This document shows, one piece after another, positions 48,806 to 63,050 of a stretch of DNA of 64,000 nucleotides. A program made the position numbers and the translations under genes. Location: contig NC_091874.1 in NCBI RefSeq assembly GCF_019399895.1, positions 250,501-314,500 on the forward strand, read 5' to 3'. The notes under the pieces are model-generated. The model was not told where the DNA came from. It searched no databases and saw only the letters and a program-made list of their open reading frames with translations. The first letter of the stretch is position 1, and each line of letters opens with the position of its first letter. This DNA is from Cardiocondyla obscurior (Eukaryota; Arthropoda; Insecta; Hymenoptera; Formicidae).

Positions 48806-51800
48806 GTAAGAGAAATTATTTGATCTTTTAATTCAATGGATAATACTATTAAGCCTTTTCCGAAGTAGCCGTATGAAATGTTTCGAAAACAAGCGTGTCT
48901 AATTATCGTAGCAGGCTCTACTCCTTCAATAATCTACTCGATAGCGTGATGAATTTCGTTGATCAGTACACTTAACCGAGTCCACTTTCTCGCGGTAGTA
49001 AATTTTATTATATATAAAATAATATAAATGGACGTATTTTAAGGTAAATTGTATTGAAGCGTATTCGGTAGCTAATAACAATCAAAGAGAACGCAATTGA
49101 CGCGTTACGTCAAGTATCATATTATTAATTATACAATAATGAAAGGCGGTACGCACTTATTCGTATGAAGAAGATCGCACTTCTATCCTGGTTAAAATAC
49201 GAGAACTCCCCTTATTTTTACTAGATATTCATAAAAATTAATATTCTAGTTTTTATTCAAATTAACAGATAAAATTAGCAAAGTAGTATTAATATTTCGT
49301 TTATTACGTGACTTTTATCTTTGTTTTACGAATCTAACAGTTATCGAAAACAAGTGAGGCTGCTTCATGGAGATTGCAAGTTGCACGTTGAATTAAATTG
49401 TAATTTATAAATTTTATTGTAATATGTAATATGAATAATTTTATATGTATCATGGATTCATTTTGCCCGGAAGTAATCTTAATGTTAAATGAGTTGGAAA
49501 CAGTGCAGCGTAGAAATTTTTTAATACGGTTATTTCTGCAGAATAGACTTTAATTTTTTCTGCAAATTTACTCTTGCAGAATATTTGAATATTCACGGTA
49601 TATATTTTATAAAGATAATTTATAAACGTACAATGTAGAAAAATATAATTATAACATTACAATTTCCTTCTATAAATTATTTTAATATTGATATTTTTAC
49701 AAATGAAACATGTTTGAGTTAAATATAGCAGTTTAAACCGTACTGTAAATTTTATTATGCATCTTACAAATGTTTTAATATGATAAAAATAATATTAGTA
49801 TACTTAAAATTTTTATACTTCGTTAAGTAACTTTGATACATGCAAACTCTTAGAAGTTTTGGTATAAGTATCGTACGAAGTGCACAGATTATTAAAGAAA
49901 GTTGATTAAAATTAATATAAATTCTTTCTATATAAAAAAAAAGAAATTAAACTCTCTTTTCCTCTTGCAATTGTAATAACACGATTATTTTATTTTAATG
50001 TACAACTATTACAACGTCATTCAAGATGAAAGCGTTGAAACGCGGTTCTTTCTTCGCGCAGAAAAGTCGATGTGCAGCTTCAATTTTCTTTCTATCCATT
50101 TGACATCTATTTTATTTCCGCAAACCACTAATGCTTCAGCAATTCTTTGCTTTCGAATCCGCTCGGGATTGTCTTACACTCGCAAAGGGAATGATAAAAT
50201 TCGTTTCGGAGATTCTTTGTACTTTGTTCTCTAATATCCGATACACTTGCGTCTGACAAGTTATCAATAAAAATTCTACGTATTTTTATCTGCCTCGTTT
50301 CTGTTAGAATAAAGTGCAGCAATAGGTATCAATTTAAAATATAGAAAATTTAGAAAAACTAAGAAACATTCTTGCGCGTATGTATTGCCACGAAAGCACA
50401 AGTACAACAGAAGTGCCGCTGTTGTAGAACACAATATCTAAAATATATTTTAAATTAAATTAAAAATTTTCCTCGAATATAAATTAAGTAATAGGTATTT
50501 AGGTATGTTGTTTCTTCCATTAATAAGAATTTTATTAAGCACAAATTTAGTTGTTTAATTATATTGACTATTCAACGTTTTACTTTAATGATTAATGATT
50601 TGTACCGTTACTGCTAGGATGTTGTAATATTAATTCTTTTTAACTCGATATTAATTAATGAGCAAACGTATCGGACAAGCCGCAAATTATACTTTCAATT
50701 CCACGAAATGTATTTACGCCGAGTTATTAATAGCAATCGCTGTAAGAGAGGTAGATACTATACGTAATTAGAAACTTTCGGAGGAGTTGCGAATGGAAGA
50801 AACAACGGGCGCAAAATAGTACCAAAAGAGATTGAGAAGAAGTTGGGATTAATATTTTGACATCCGTGAAACTGACCTTTTGTTGGCCTTTTCTTCGCTA
50901 ACGAGAAAAGGGGACAGAAGGCGGGCGAGACAGAGGGTGAAGTATACGGAAGAGACTGCCCTTTGCATAACATGCGCCGACCTACAAGCCCGCCGGGAGA
51001 ACGTATTATTGCAATTTCACATGCAAAAGTTATTACACGAAATTGTCTGAAAATTGCACCCCGGCTCAGCCGCGCTTGTCCTCCTTCGCCCGCCTGCTCC
51101 TTTTAAAATAAACCGGCGTTTGCACTTTCTCGCAGGGGTTCTCGCAAAATATACGCGAAACAGACTTATCTCCTGCGCGGCAAAGTGCGGCTCAAGTCGC
51201 GCACGTACTCCCGATGTTAAGTCCGCCAAGAAATCGTCGCGCGAAATTCTCCGTGATATTCGGCGGTGACATTTACAGAAAATGGATTTGTGATGCTTGT
51301 AGGGTCGCAATCCGAGATTTGTGGAAAAATTTACCGCGCGCTGCACCGCGCACAGTTACGTGGCGTTAGCAGCAGCCGGCGAATTTTTGTCCATTTGTCA
51401 CGATTCATATATTTGATGAGAACTCGCGAGTATAAGTCACGCAGATTGAAAATACGTGACGTTAAGGTTAATAATCGTCTCGAAACTGAGAGCGTACATT
51501 ATTCCTCGAGTTTGTGTAGAAATTCATAATGCGTTTAATGAGAGCTGTAACATTGACAATCGAAATTCGTAGCGTTTTGCATTGCAAAATATTAGACAGC
51601 ATCATTGTTAACTCAATACACGGAACGTAAATTATTTGTTTGCGAAACGTTAGATCGGTGATATTTAATTACATATTTGTAATTTGATTAAATATGTAAT
51701 ATTTTGTTGTGTCAATCGCAAATATAGTATATCGATCGATTTATCAGTAAATTATTTAGTAAAAGTGGTTTGAACGTATGAAACGGAAGACTTAAAACGT

Positions 51801-54719
51801 CAGATTTGCCTTTTTGATATCGATTATTTTCTGGGTCTTAACTCCAGGGCTATTTTTCGCGAGGGGGTACTGAGATATAACAGATGGCGTGACGAATATC
51901 GCGTTTGACTTGTAATTACAACTACCGGGGTATAACGTGGATAATCAAACGGTCAGACGTTTCCATTCCCAGTGGAAAATCACCCTCTTGGTGCTGTGAC
52001 TGGAGCTTCACATATGATTTTAGCATCGAATTCAAGGAGAGAGAAAGTTGAATAATTAAACTCGATTGTATCGTACTAGTGACGCTTTTATCTAAAGATC
52101 TAATTGAAAATGAGTTTAATAATGCTACATGCATAAATTTATTTCCGTAAATAACGCCGATACTAATAAAGTTCAACATTTTCTTCAAATTCCTATCGAT
52201 TCTTATATTTTATAAAATACTAAATATCTTTCATTCGTAATGTCTTTGCTGATCTTTCTTTTGTAATGCCTCTCTTCGCGAAGTAGCTATTGTACCATAG
52301 CATCAAATCTATGTTTTAGAGTTTACACCGTCCGGTTCTTTTTACTTTTCTTGTACTTGTAACAAAAATAGATCGTTCCTATATTTAGATCACGTAAAGA
52401 TAAACATATAGCGCAATAAAGTATATTTTCATGACATCGGTCGTGGTTATGCACTTCGTATCGGAAAATATTCGAACTTTCGCTAGAAGTATGGATGTCC
52501 AATCTATTCATAAATTGTCTGTACGTGGCATGGTCAAAATCGATAAGGAGAATATTATATATCGTAAATATATTTTATTTTACGTCGTGAAGTCATTGCA
52601 CTATAAAGTTGATAAGTACGTACGGCTAAATGATATTTTTGGAATTTAATTAAAATTTATTAAACGCTAGAAAAATTCTAAAGTGATAACAATATTTTAT
52701 CTCTGTTCAAACTTTATTGAAGAAGTAAATGATCGTGATTCAGATACAATATGTTTGAACGCGGCTTTCTTTAACATACCGAGATGTTATCCAATCGATA
52801 AGTTTAATATTTTTAACATGTTTTTGATATTTGAAAATTTCGAAATAATTTTATATGCATTTTATAAATATTAATAATATTAATTTCCTTTCTTGTAGTA
52901 TTTCACAATTCTGTCTTTATGTTATAATCAGCACGTAATTTTGTAAACTTATTAAGAATGCAGATTCTTAGTTCGAAAGAAGAAAGGCCTGCCCTTGTAA
53001 ATCCTGTTATCTTAAGAAATCCCTACCGCGCAAATTACTCGTAAACCTCCCGAGATTTTTAATTATCGTTAACGCGGTAATTTTACCGCCACACAAATCA
53101 AAACGATAATGCACTGGGCGCGAGCGATAAACGATTATATTTGACAATAAATTATTACTTTGCGCCTGGTTTAATTTTCCGGTAGATGCACTCGTAACGA
53201 TTCGCGACGTCACATTCAGTGAAATATGGGCTTTTTAAATACTTATACGTTAAAGATCTTTTAAATTATAATCGTAAATTATGATAAAGTGCAATATAAA
53301 TTTTTGTGTAATGTTTGATGTAACCATAAGAAATATGTTTGTCAAAAAATGTTGTTTTATCTATCAATTCTCATATACATAAATGTAATAATCGAGTTTA
53401 CAAAATTACAAAAAAAAAAATGGAAAAAAAAAGCTTATAATTTTACGCAATCTAATAAACTACGAACAAAGTTTCAATAACTTATTTTTAATTTGCTAAA
53501 GATAGCGCGCCAGATTTATGAAATATTATTGGGTTAAGATTAAAGTTGGATTAAAGATGAAATAAAATTTCCATTTTCTGAATTAAAGTCCAGAAAAAAT
53601 TATCATAATCCATATTTTATGAATTGAAGTGGAGAAACGACAACCAAATTGCTCTTTGGTAGTAATTCTTCAAGAGTAATTAAAACTACTCTTCCGCAAA
53701 CGTAGATAATGAATTTTCATGCGTCGCATTATTATAATCAAAAACCTGTAATACTTTATTAAACAATACTGCGGTTTAGAGAAACAATAATAATGAGATT
53801 ATTGGATGGCAACTATAAATGAGCAAACATTGGATTGGATAACGCGTATTACAAATACGACAAGCAACTGCAAATGCGCGAATAAATATAGTAAATTTTC
53901 CGCCGTTGTGCACATAAATTGGGAGAGTTTCAGCACAAATGGGGTACTCGTAAAGGAACCGTACTAAGAGTATTTGTATAGTACGAATATACGGCAAACG
54001 GTAATTATCCGACCGACGATTTTTCCTTCCACGCGTTTCAGTTGTGTTGTACTTGCGCACAACAAATTCCGCCGAATAAACGCAAATCTATGCTTGCATG
54101 CTTATGTACGCGCAGCTTTCGTTGTAATCTGATCGGTTTATCGCCAACTTACTGGCCATAGAAGCAAATAAAACTCGAAAATTAGCACATTGCTTAGTTT
54201 GCCGTAGGGTAACGCTCTACTATTGAGGATTGGAATTCCAGTGAGTCATGCTCCATTTTCGAATTTGCACAAAGTTCAACTTGGCTTGCACGTGTTTGTC
54301 GAAAAACTTTCTAATATTAACTCGTCGAACAGTTATTTTAAGATGTTTGCAGCGTAATTAATTCGCTAACTCTATTTGTCCGTGTTTTATTTTATTGACA
54401 CAACAACATGTCCGGTGGCCGTAAAAAAAAAAAAAAAGATTTTTGTGTAAATTGCTGCAGATACTTTTTAATTCAAGAAATAGTAAAATAAAATTTTATT
54501 TTTTTCTCTTTTATTTACGAATACGAAAAAATATTCAATATCGATATTGATTTAATGCAAGAGAAAATAAAAACAGAAGACTTTTGGAATTGCGAGCGTG
54601 ATAATAAAACGACGTTTTATCGCAAGAGCTGTTACATATTTTCATGACTAATTTTAGATATTTAATTCTGTTAACCTGAGTTTCGAATAATTTTATTGGG
54701 AGCAAGGCAACGGTACTTA
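48806..54719. other. AT-rich non-coding DNA with one CpG-rich patch
   Basis: Probable intron or intergenic DNA. The patch 50770-51500 is CpG-rich and open on both strands (51017-51346 -, 51054-51269 +, 51266-51529 +) without splice boundaries. 49000-50000 and 53220-53700 are strongly AT-rich. No RNA gene or exon is supported. Confidence 0.6.
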
Positions 54720-55570
54720 ACTATCGAGATCTAATTGCACACTTTCGAAGAAACACGCGCGCGTTGAGAAACGAGCACCGGGAGTAAAACGGCGAACATA
54801 TCGTCATTGTCATCAGCATTAGAGAACTTGCCCGTGACCCAAGACGAATAAATTCGCGTGATACGTGATTGCCTCGAGCTCAAATTCTTTATACGCACGA
54901 TCGTTCGTACCGTAAAACACGTTCGCGCTTACGCGTGCTTACGCGCGGCGGTTAATAAAACGCGCGCGAGACGGATTCTGTATGCTCAGAGGATAATCCG
55001 TCGGGCGCATCTGTCGGCCTCATAAAGTATTCCTTGTCGCGCAAGACCCGGGAGGACGGGTAAGCCGTATGCGGTAGCGAGCTGCGGTTAGTCATCCGTG
55101 TCAAATGGGCAAACCTAAACAGATTACACGCTGATTGGCCTGGTCTCGTCGTCTTGTCAGCTAGAAGCCACCCTATCTCGAACGAGATGCGGAGGCGACA
55201 GATGTGTTGACTAATTTCTCCCTGCCACCCTCTCTCTCTCTCTCCGTTTCTCCCTCGCTTTCTCTCTCTCTTTCTGTTTCTCTCTTTCTCTCACATTAAG
55301 TTTTTTTCTCATGACCATGTCATGTTCCTTGCGCATGGTATGCATTTAATGGCGCACCACGACGAATTCCACGGGGGGGAGGAGATGGCGTGCCACGTTC
55401 TTCGCGGTCGTTTGTCGCATAGAGCGAGGTTATTAAGGGTGAAATTCGCGTCGGAAATGCGTGCGTATATCTTCGGCACCATTACACCGTGACGTGCGGT
55501 ATTGCACTCGAGATTCGAACGACTAGACAAATTCTCATGGCGGTCCCGATTTGTTTAAGCCGGCCGCAAT
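54720..55570. other. CpG-rich island with CT-repeat
   Basis: G+C-richer sequence interrupted by a polypyrimidine simple repeat at 55228-55291. The minus frame 55309-55530 is unrecognised. No splice-bounded exon is visible. Confidence 0.45.
55228..55291 (+). repeat. compound (CT)n polypyrimidine tract
   Basis: About 64 bp almost entirely C and T, mainly CT dinucleotides with TTT and CCC interruptions. It can resemble a splice acceptor tract but is not followed by a defined exon. Confidence 0.9.
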
Positions 55571-56459
55571 CCCTACACCTTTCTGCCGAGTATGGCAATT
55601 TAAATCCGCATTAAATTTCACGAATCTAATTTTACGTTGCATATTTATTAAGGCTGACGTTTCAAATCTGCCCCTCAACGAGATAGGTTCTAACGCTATT
55701 GATTTAACGCTACTAATAATTCACCGAGCGAACTTGCGTGTTTAATTTGGCGCTTCGTAGTTTCCATCTAGGTAAATAATGTATTATTGCGATGCAATTA
55801 CATGGTGCCATTTGCACAATTATGTTTGCTTGCAAAACGCTTTATCATTGTATTTACTAAATTCAACAATAATATTATTAGAAATATTAATATATTATTA
55901 CGATTTCATAATATTTGATTTTACGTAAATTAAGATTTCATCAACAACGACATTGTTTTAAATCTACTACTTTCGCTGAAATTTTTCCGTGCGAATATTT
56001 ATCAATATTTTTTAAAGGTATACGATTCTTTTATTAATCACACTTTAATTAATTCTCTCTTATTTTTCTTTTTTTTTCTTTTTTCGTAAATTATAAAACG
56101 AGAAAGAATATGATTAAATTAAATCTTTTAATATCATAATCTTGACATAAATTGTTTCTGTTTTAATATTGGCAATGTACATTAAGTCCTGACGAAACCA
56201 ATATCACTCGCAGAAAGGGTATGAGTTACGATTAGATTCAAGGGTCTCAGGGGCAACCTGGGGATTCGTGCAAAATTAATAACCGCTCCCTTTGCTCTCA
56301 GTTCCATTTCTCGTCGAGTCATCGGGCTTACATTTGAACTCCCAAGACACTAGCGATTTCTTAAGAATTTGATTGTAGCATCAGCAACCAGCGTGCGGTG
56401 TACGTTCGTTAAATAATTTCTTAACTGACGGGGTCCACGCGGTATGTAATGTCGTAAGA
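55571..56459. other. AT-rich non-coding DNA
   Basis: No supported gene. A good acceptor-like tract (CTCCCTTTGCTCTCAG) ends near 56300 on the + strand, but no paired donor defines an exon. Confidence 0.6.
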
Positions 56460-57216
56460 AAGCCCGCTGTGCGAAAGCCCGGCTTCATACGTTATTCCCT
56501 TTGACCTAGTCGTGATACCTCAAATCCGGCAGCCTCCAGTACTTTCGTGACATGCGTCCCGCGCACATATCCGTCAGACTTATGTAAACGAGGAGGATGC
56601 CGCGCCGGGATCAAACGGGGCGTCGAGGGATATAGCGGCGAGCGTTTCGAGGGAAAACAAGAAGCGACGGGCGGCGCTTTGTTGGGCGGATCACTTAGAT
56701 CTGATGGGTAATTTACGTTCCCCGACGTCACGCGGTGTAGCGCACGAAGGGCCCCGGCAAGACACCCCGCCAGATCGATGATAACGATTAATTACGATTT
56801 ATCGGCGTTATCGCCTCGTCGTATGGTGACTCATAAAGCAATTCCCGCGATAGGCGAGCGTGCAACAACGTCGTGGAACAACTTGCATTAAGTGTATCGA
56901 TTCGTTTGATTTACTAGTCCGGACCAGCGGTACCGCCGATGTAGAACCGTGCGATATTGCGAGTGTGCAGGCGCTCACTGCAGGGCTCGTGAAATTAAAA
57001 AGCACGTTTATGAGCGACGGGTTACCCGGTAGCGCGATTATTGCTCGGGGAATCATAGGTACCGCCGAGCGAAACACCCTCCGGGAATTTTGCATATCGA
57101 CACGAGCGTTCCGTTCTCTCAGTTTACCATTGCCTATCATTTACGTTCCTATTTTCATCAATCAACGATCGTGTTGCAGTAAAATTGTAACCCCTCATAT
57201 TTTGCCGAGTAATTAA
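56460..57216. other. CpG-rich island with overlapping frames
   Basis: The + frame 56860-57216 (118 codons, GTG-initiated) and the minus frame 56808-57140 (110 codons) overlap. The + peptide has a fairly even composition in its first 80 residues, but no domain is recognised and there are no splice boundaries. The motif GGTACCGCCGA occurs twice (about 56929 and 57058). A regulatory or decayed coding origin is possible. Confidence 0.4.
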
Positions 57217-59619
57217 TGCTAATTTATGAGCAATAAGTCGTCCCGTCATTTGGGTCAGCGCAATTTTCGTGCCAGTCAATTTAGTCATAAAAGTTAAGTT
57301 ATAATTCATATATCTGTAACACAAAACTGGAGTGCTATTTTTGTATGGCAAAAAAAAAATTTTGTTTGAACGTACGACATACGTGAAAATTATTTTTTAT
57401 TATTATTTTATTTAAATTAACACCTGTAATTATTACCTAACGTTAATATTATATACGTCACATATTGCTGTTGTCATTATAAGCGTGTGCATATCGTAAA
57501 CATTTAATTTTTTTTTTTTTTTTTGCCGTAAAAGTTGCGCGCAATAACTGTAACGAGATGATTCAAAGTATTTCGTAATTGGATTGAAACGTCGAGGTCG
57601 TGTCATCACTTGAAATCGAATTCACATGCGGATGCGAATTCGTCGTCGAAAAGTCGCCTTTATTTGATTACACGACCGATATGTCGAGCGATCCGTCAAG
57701 AAATGGGTGAGGCAGAATAATTCAACATGAGAGACGGATTCGCGAATGCGTCTCATTTTGAACGTCTTGAAACGAATTTTACCGTGACGGTAATACACGT
57801 ATATATACTTTTTCCTTCTCTCTGTTTCTTTTATTCATCTCTTTTAGTTTTTTCCTTATTCAGAATATAACACACCTAGCTGGATATCCCTTCACGTAGA
57901 GAAAATATGGCATTTATTTTAATATCGAAGCATCAATACGTTATCTAATTGAGATTAGTATAATTGAACATGAACAGTTAAAGGATTGTGACAAATAATT
58001 GAATCTTATATTTCTGCAGAAACTTTTTTGAAGATATAAAAAAAATTGTTTTCGTAAAACAAAATGTTAAATAATTTTTTTTTAATTTAAGACATTTGGT
58101 GTAGACACGCGTAGAGCTGTAAATAATTTCTTTTACCTGTTACGAGTAAGATAGAAACATGTGGTAAAACAAATTGGAAAAATTTTTACAGCTTTTCGTA
58201 AGAGCAACTTTTATTTGGACGTACACGCGATGATGAGATCGGTACTCATTCGTATTGGTATTCGGCGCGAAAAACGGGCCAGGCGTAAAGAAAAGGGTGA
58301 CCATTCGATAACGAGGAAAGGTTCGTTGAGTACGCCGCTGTTCCAATTATGTAAAAACAATCCCGTAAATCCGAATTCGCCGACAAGTTCGTCGAACTAC
58401 CAACGAGGAAACGATAAATTCGCCCCCGCGATTTAACACTTGCTACAATTTCATTCACGCTCGTAATCTTACGAATTCAGCCATCTCGAATTTATACGTC
58501 AAGAACGTAATCTCACTGATAGATAATAAAAATGCAATTGCAATATAATTTTTTGTTAAATAACAGATGCAGAAATAAAAGAAAGAAAATTTAATTAGTT
58601 CCGTAAATAGTTCTGTATTTTTGTATAATTTTAAACTCTCCCGAAATTGTCTACATTCTCAGCATTATTTCGTTAATTCGCGAAAAAAAAACGCATTTGA
58701 GATATTACAATTGTATTACGTAGGTGTGACAGTTTTGGAACAGAGATAAAAGAAATTAAAAAAAAGAAAAAAGAAGAAGAAAAAAAGCGTGGATAGAAAA
58801 AGGATTTTCATCTGATTGTTGAAAAAGTTTAACGTCTATCTTTGCATCTTTAAGGTCGTTAAGAGCGTTCGTATCTACGGAAAATTCTGAGACAATAGAC
58901 GAAAATCTCTTGAATAGCGTTCTTTCGAGTTTGATGAGAGTAGAAACGTGGGAAAAATCATTACATCGATAAAACAACGTTTCATGATAATTGAGAATCG
59001 GTTTTTGTCGTCAAATTACGGTGTGCATTTATTGCATATATATATTCTTATAATATAATATAATTTATGAAGATACAACAGTATATGCCACAATTAATTA
59101 ATTAATTACTCACCGATTTAATCCAAAATTATGTAATTTTTATTTTTATTTTTTTACATCTTTTTAAATAAGATTACTATTGCGTTAAAACAAGTTGGCA
59201 GAAGAAAGATGTAATTTTAACAGATCACGGTAATATAACTTTTATCCGTCTGTTGTGTTTGTGCTTGAGGCAAATTACATGGCGACGTGACCCAAATTAC
59301 ATGACACCGGCTGAGATTAAAATTAGCTCAGGCCGAAATATAATATCCTTATTTTCTAGCTAACGTCGTGCACGAGTCTTAAATAAATAGCTGGCACGCG
59401 CAGAATGTTTCGCTTTAATTTCTTTCTTCACACAATTATCCACGAAGTAAATTATTAAAAAGAATTATTTCATCGTGTAATATTTTATAGATATTTTTTA
59501 GGGCAATCATTGCGATACGCACGAGTTTAAAAAAAAAATTAGGGACATTAGATGTTTAAGAAACATTTCATTAAATCCGTCTTGTTTCTCGCGCCAACGG
59601 CAGAAGTCAATCGTTTGTT
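57217..59619. other. AT-rich non-coding DNA
   Basis: No gene is supported. It contains a purine tract (58750-58788), a T-run (57509-57524), the moderately open pair of frames 58161-58436 + and 58246-58458 -, and the 11-bp direct repeat CAAATTACATG at 59271 and 59293. Confidence 0.6.
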
Positions 59620-61760
59620 CTAGTGCTCGAAATTTCGGGGCCGTGTAATAATTTTGATCGTGCCCCGTCTCGCAGCGATCGTAGCCAGGGCGTCTGACGT
59701 ACAACGAGTAGCGTAACGATGCGGTCAAATATTTCGTGTTTACGACGGCAGACAAGCATCGTTAGCGCCGTGTGTAATTGGGAGTTGCGGTTGAGACTCG
59801 AGCCCCTGCAACTTGACGTAATCGGTCGCGTTATGTAGAGTCTATCTGACGTTGACGATTCATCCGGGGTTTGCCCAATTATCGTAGCCTCTAATTAACG
59901 ATTGTGCGAACAATTGCCGGAATAGCGGCATTGAAGCCAAGCGTTGCGAGCCTGCAAAATCCACCTTTCTGCAGCTGTGCGGAACACCGAACGCCGCGAC
60001 ACGCGTTCATCGATGCGCTGCGGGGTGTATTAACTGCGTTACTCCTTGTACACGTTTCAGATATCAATCATTCTTATCGGTAGCAATTATCGCAGCACTA
60101 TTGTATTATGATGTTGCGCGTGATTTCATTACTTGCCTCTCTGACAATGACAAATCGCCGTGAATGATTTAGAACGCGAGTGCGGTGACTTGAGTTCGTT
60201 AAAAAGGAACCTTCTCATCGACGGTGGAAAAGAGCCCGATTTAAAATTGAAGCAATTATCGCGAGAATAATTATCGCTTCTTTGACGTAATTAATTTTTT
60301 TTCTGATAGTCTGAATATTCGCGGGGAATATTAACGGCGCTGTGAATGAGCTCCGGCGAGCGAAACAACGATATAATATATTATTTCTTATTGAAACGTT
60401 TGAGGCGAAGGCAATTAGAGATATATTATCCGCGGTTAATGAATCGTTTTTTTTTTTTTTTCTTTTTTTTCGCGCGTCAATGTACCATTAATTTCGACAG
60501 CCGCGCTATTTTCAAAGGGAGGTAAAGGAGATAAAACCGATTCGCTTTGGTTTTTGGAAAGCGGTGGTCACGCTGCCCTCAAAACGTCCCGTTCTGGTAT
60601 TGACAATGTAAATGGATCGCCGCGTCGTGAGCGCATAACCGCGCTTTCTGCAGAAGCGAGAAAGGGCGGAGACGTGCAAACGTGAGAAATCCGGCGGATC
60701 TACCGAAAGGATCTTGTTAATTGAACGCTTAGCGACCCATCGTGGTGTACGCAGCTGGACGGGATCGATCGCGAGAGTCACGTCGTAGAAATTGGAGCGA
60801 TCGTGTTCCTTTTCGTTCTGGTTCCCGGTGCCAGATCCACGCTAGTCGTCTTTGCCGGGCTCATCGGTGCACACATAGGTACATACATACATACGTAGGT
60901 ATATGGATCGGGCTAATCCCGGAGCGGGTTACGGCCACAGTGTAACTGGGACGTGCCACAGCTCGGAATCGGCGAGCTTATCGCATTTTCTTGCGCGATT
61001 TCTTGTTCCACGCGACGTCCATAACCCCGGGACCAATGAAAAATGTCCTGGAACTGTAACGATTTCAAAACGTCGGGGCGCATCGCGAAGCTGATATGTT
61101 CTTGTTCTGACGTGCGTGTTCGTTGCCTCTCGACGTAGTTGTTGCATTTCGAAGATACTTCGTAACTACCGATTAATGGTGATCAATAATTTAGGTAGGA
61201 AAAAAATAAAAAATAAAATAAAAAAAGAAAAAACGTAATTAGCGAGAAAAATTGAGGCGCTAAATATTTTATTGTTTGCACAGTCGTAAATAAATTTGTT
61301 TCTGGAGGCAGAGTACATTATTTGGAGAGCATATTAAATGAGTTTCGATTATCGGTTTAACATGATAACATGGACTTTAGATTCATAATGACATAATGAC
61401 TTTCCAATTAGGGTTTCTATAATATTAATCTGCTTCACTGGTTTGCGCGAGCCGGGATGATCGCGGCAAAATTGCGACTCAAATTTCACATTGTGCTCGG
61501 AAGCAACGTAATGACGTTCCTATTAATCGAATACGGTGCATCCCCTAAATATTCGCTCGGTCACGGAGAATCGAAATTCTCGAGATAATCTGGTGGACCG
61601 GGGACTTGGAAGTTTCTCCTGCGCATAGAAATCTTGCGACGGCGAACGCAGTCGGAATTTAGTCTCCGTCTCGTGGCTTATGCTGTGACAAATGGCAAGT
61701 TTCGTAGATAATAGGCGGGGTTCTCCTCAGGTTCGTGTCTTGGTGACAATCGATCGGTTT
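59620..61760. other. cluster of CpG-rich patches
   Basis: G+C-richer sections at 59640-60120, 60480-61140 and 61440-61760 are separated by AT-rich spacers, one with long T-runs (60447-60470). The frames 60512-60781 -, 60742-60945 +, 60903-61094 + and 60929-61147 - overlap on both strands and show no domains. No exon is called. Regulatory DNA or an untranslated first exon is possible. Confidence 0.4.
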
Positions 61761-62459
61761 CAATTCGAGTTCTCGCTGCGGAAAGATCGTCGCTCGGTCC
61801 TTTCAACAAACGGAATATGTATTGCAATGTATACGGTTATTGTGTACTGCTGCGTGTATTGTACATATGTATATACATATAAATACGGTAAAACACACTT
61901 GCCAACTCGCCAACTTGTACATGTATATATATCATGCACTTGTAATATTCAAAACTGCCAGATTGATGAAAAATGTTTAGGTGGAAACACTTATCTTTCG
62001 CTCTTATTGTTGCACGAAAATAGCAATCTTGCGCCATACATTATCCATACAAGAATTGAGAGCTTAAAATGCATCAATCAAGAATCCAGGTCTTCCACCG
62101 CGATTAATCTTTTTTTTTTCTTTTTTTTTTTTCCTTCTTTAGAGTTTTAGGAGTCTGCTTTTAGAGTAACAGGCATTCAACGTTAAGACGAACGAGGCAG
62201 AAAGTACTAGATTTCTATGAGAAGCGCTTTTACTAAACTATCAAAAAAATGTCTCCGCTGCTTTTATCATTTGCAAATGAACGGCATATAGCTTTAATGC
62301 AAGCTAGATACTCGATTTTATTATTATTTCTTTATTTGTATTTTCTATTATAATATTTTAATTAATCGCTCGAAAGATTAATACTTACGATTTAATTAAG
62401 AGTCATTAAAAGATATCAATTTGTGGTATCAATCGCACGTTTTATTCCCTTCGGCTGCT
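61761..62459. other. AT-rich non-coding DNA
   Basis: It includes a TA-rich palindromic stretch (about 61862-61882) and T-runs at 62109-62133. The + frame 61692-62150 is Cys/Tyr-rich, ends in translated poly-T and is regarded as chance. Confidence 0.6.
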
Positions 62460-63050
62460 AAATCCGACCTTTCGCAGGGCCAAGCTTCACCTTACCAGCC
62501 CATGTTGCACTTCGTATATTTCTTATTGCCCTAAACCGAAGCTTAAGCCGAAATTTGTATTGACCGTTAAGCGGGTATTACGTGGGTAAGCTTATCGTTT
62601 ATCCGTATTTAACAAAACGACCGTGCAGGTACGGACTGCGTCTAGTCTAAATCGTCGGTGGTGGATCTGGCCATTGTGAAGGACTTTCCCCACAACCAGT
62701 TATTAGACCGTAACATCCGGCAACTTAAGTGCCTCGCACAGCATAATTCACGGGAAACCCGTGGCGTTCCCAGAGGTGAAGTTTCCGCGTCTCATTCTAA
62801 TATCGCCCGGCACCTACCACCTCTTGGAATTCTGCTGATGCGACATATCGTTTCTCCTTGCAAATTCTCCGGCGAGCTTCATACGTGACGAGCCTAACGC
62901 GGGTCTCCGTAACGCGAAATAATCTGCCGTGCGAGCATAATTCTGTCCTGATAGAAATCTTAGGTCGCCACGCCACCCCCTTCGGGGGGCGAAGTGCTCA
63001 CAGATAATTGTCCGTCCGCATTGACCGCCCGCTGATGACTTTGCAGGATA
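62460..63050. other. CpG-rich island with GC hairpin
   Basis: G+C-richer sequence with a short + frame (62658-62888), unrecognised. Its 3' part has a hairpin at 62971-62991: CCCCC and GGGGG arms around TTC, then three more pairs beyond a 2-nt bulge. An acceptor-like CTTTGCAG ends near 63047, without a matching donor. Confidence 0.45.
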
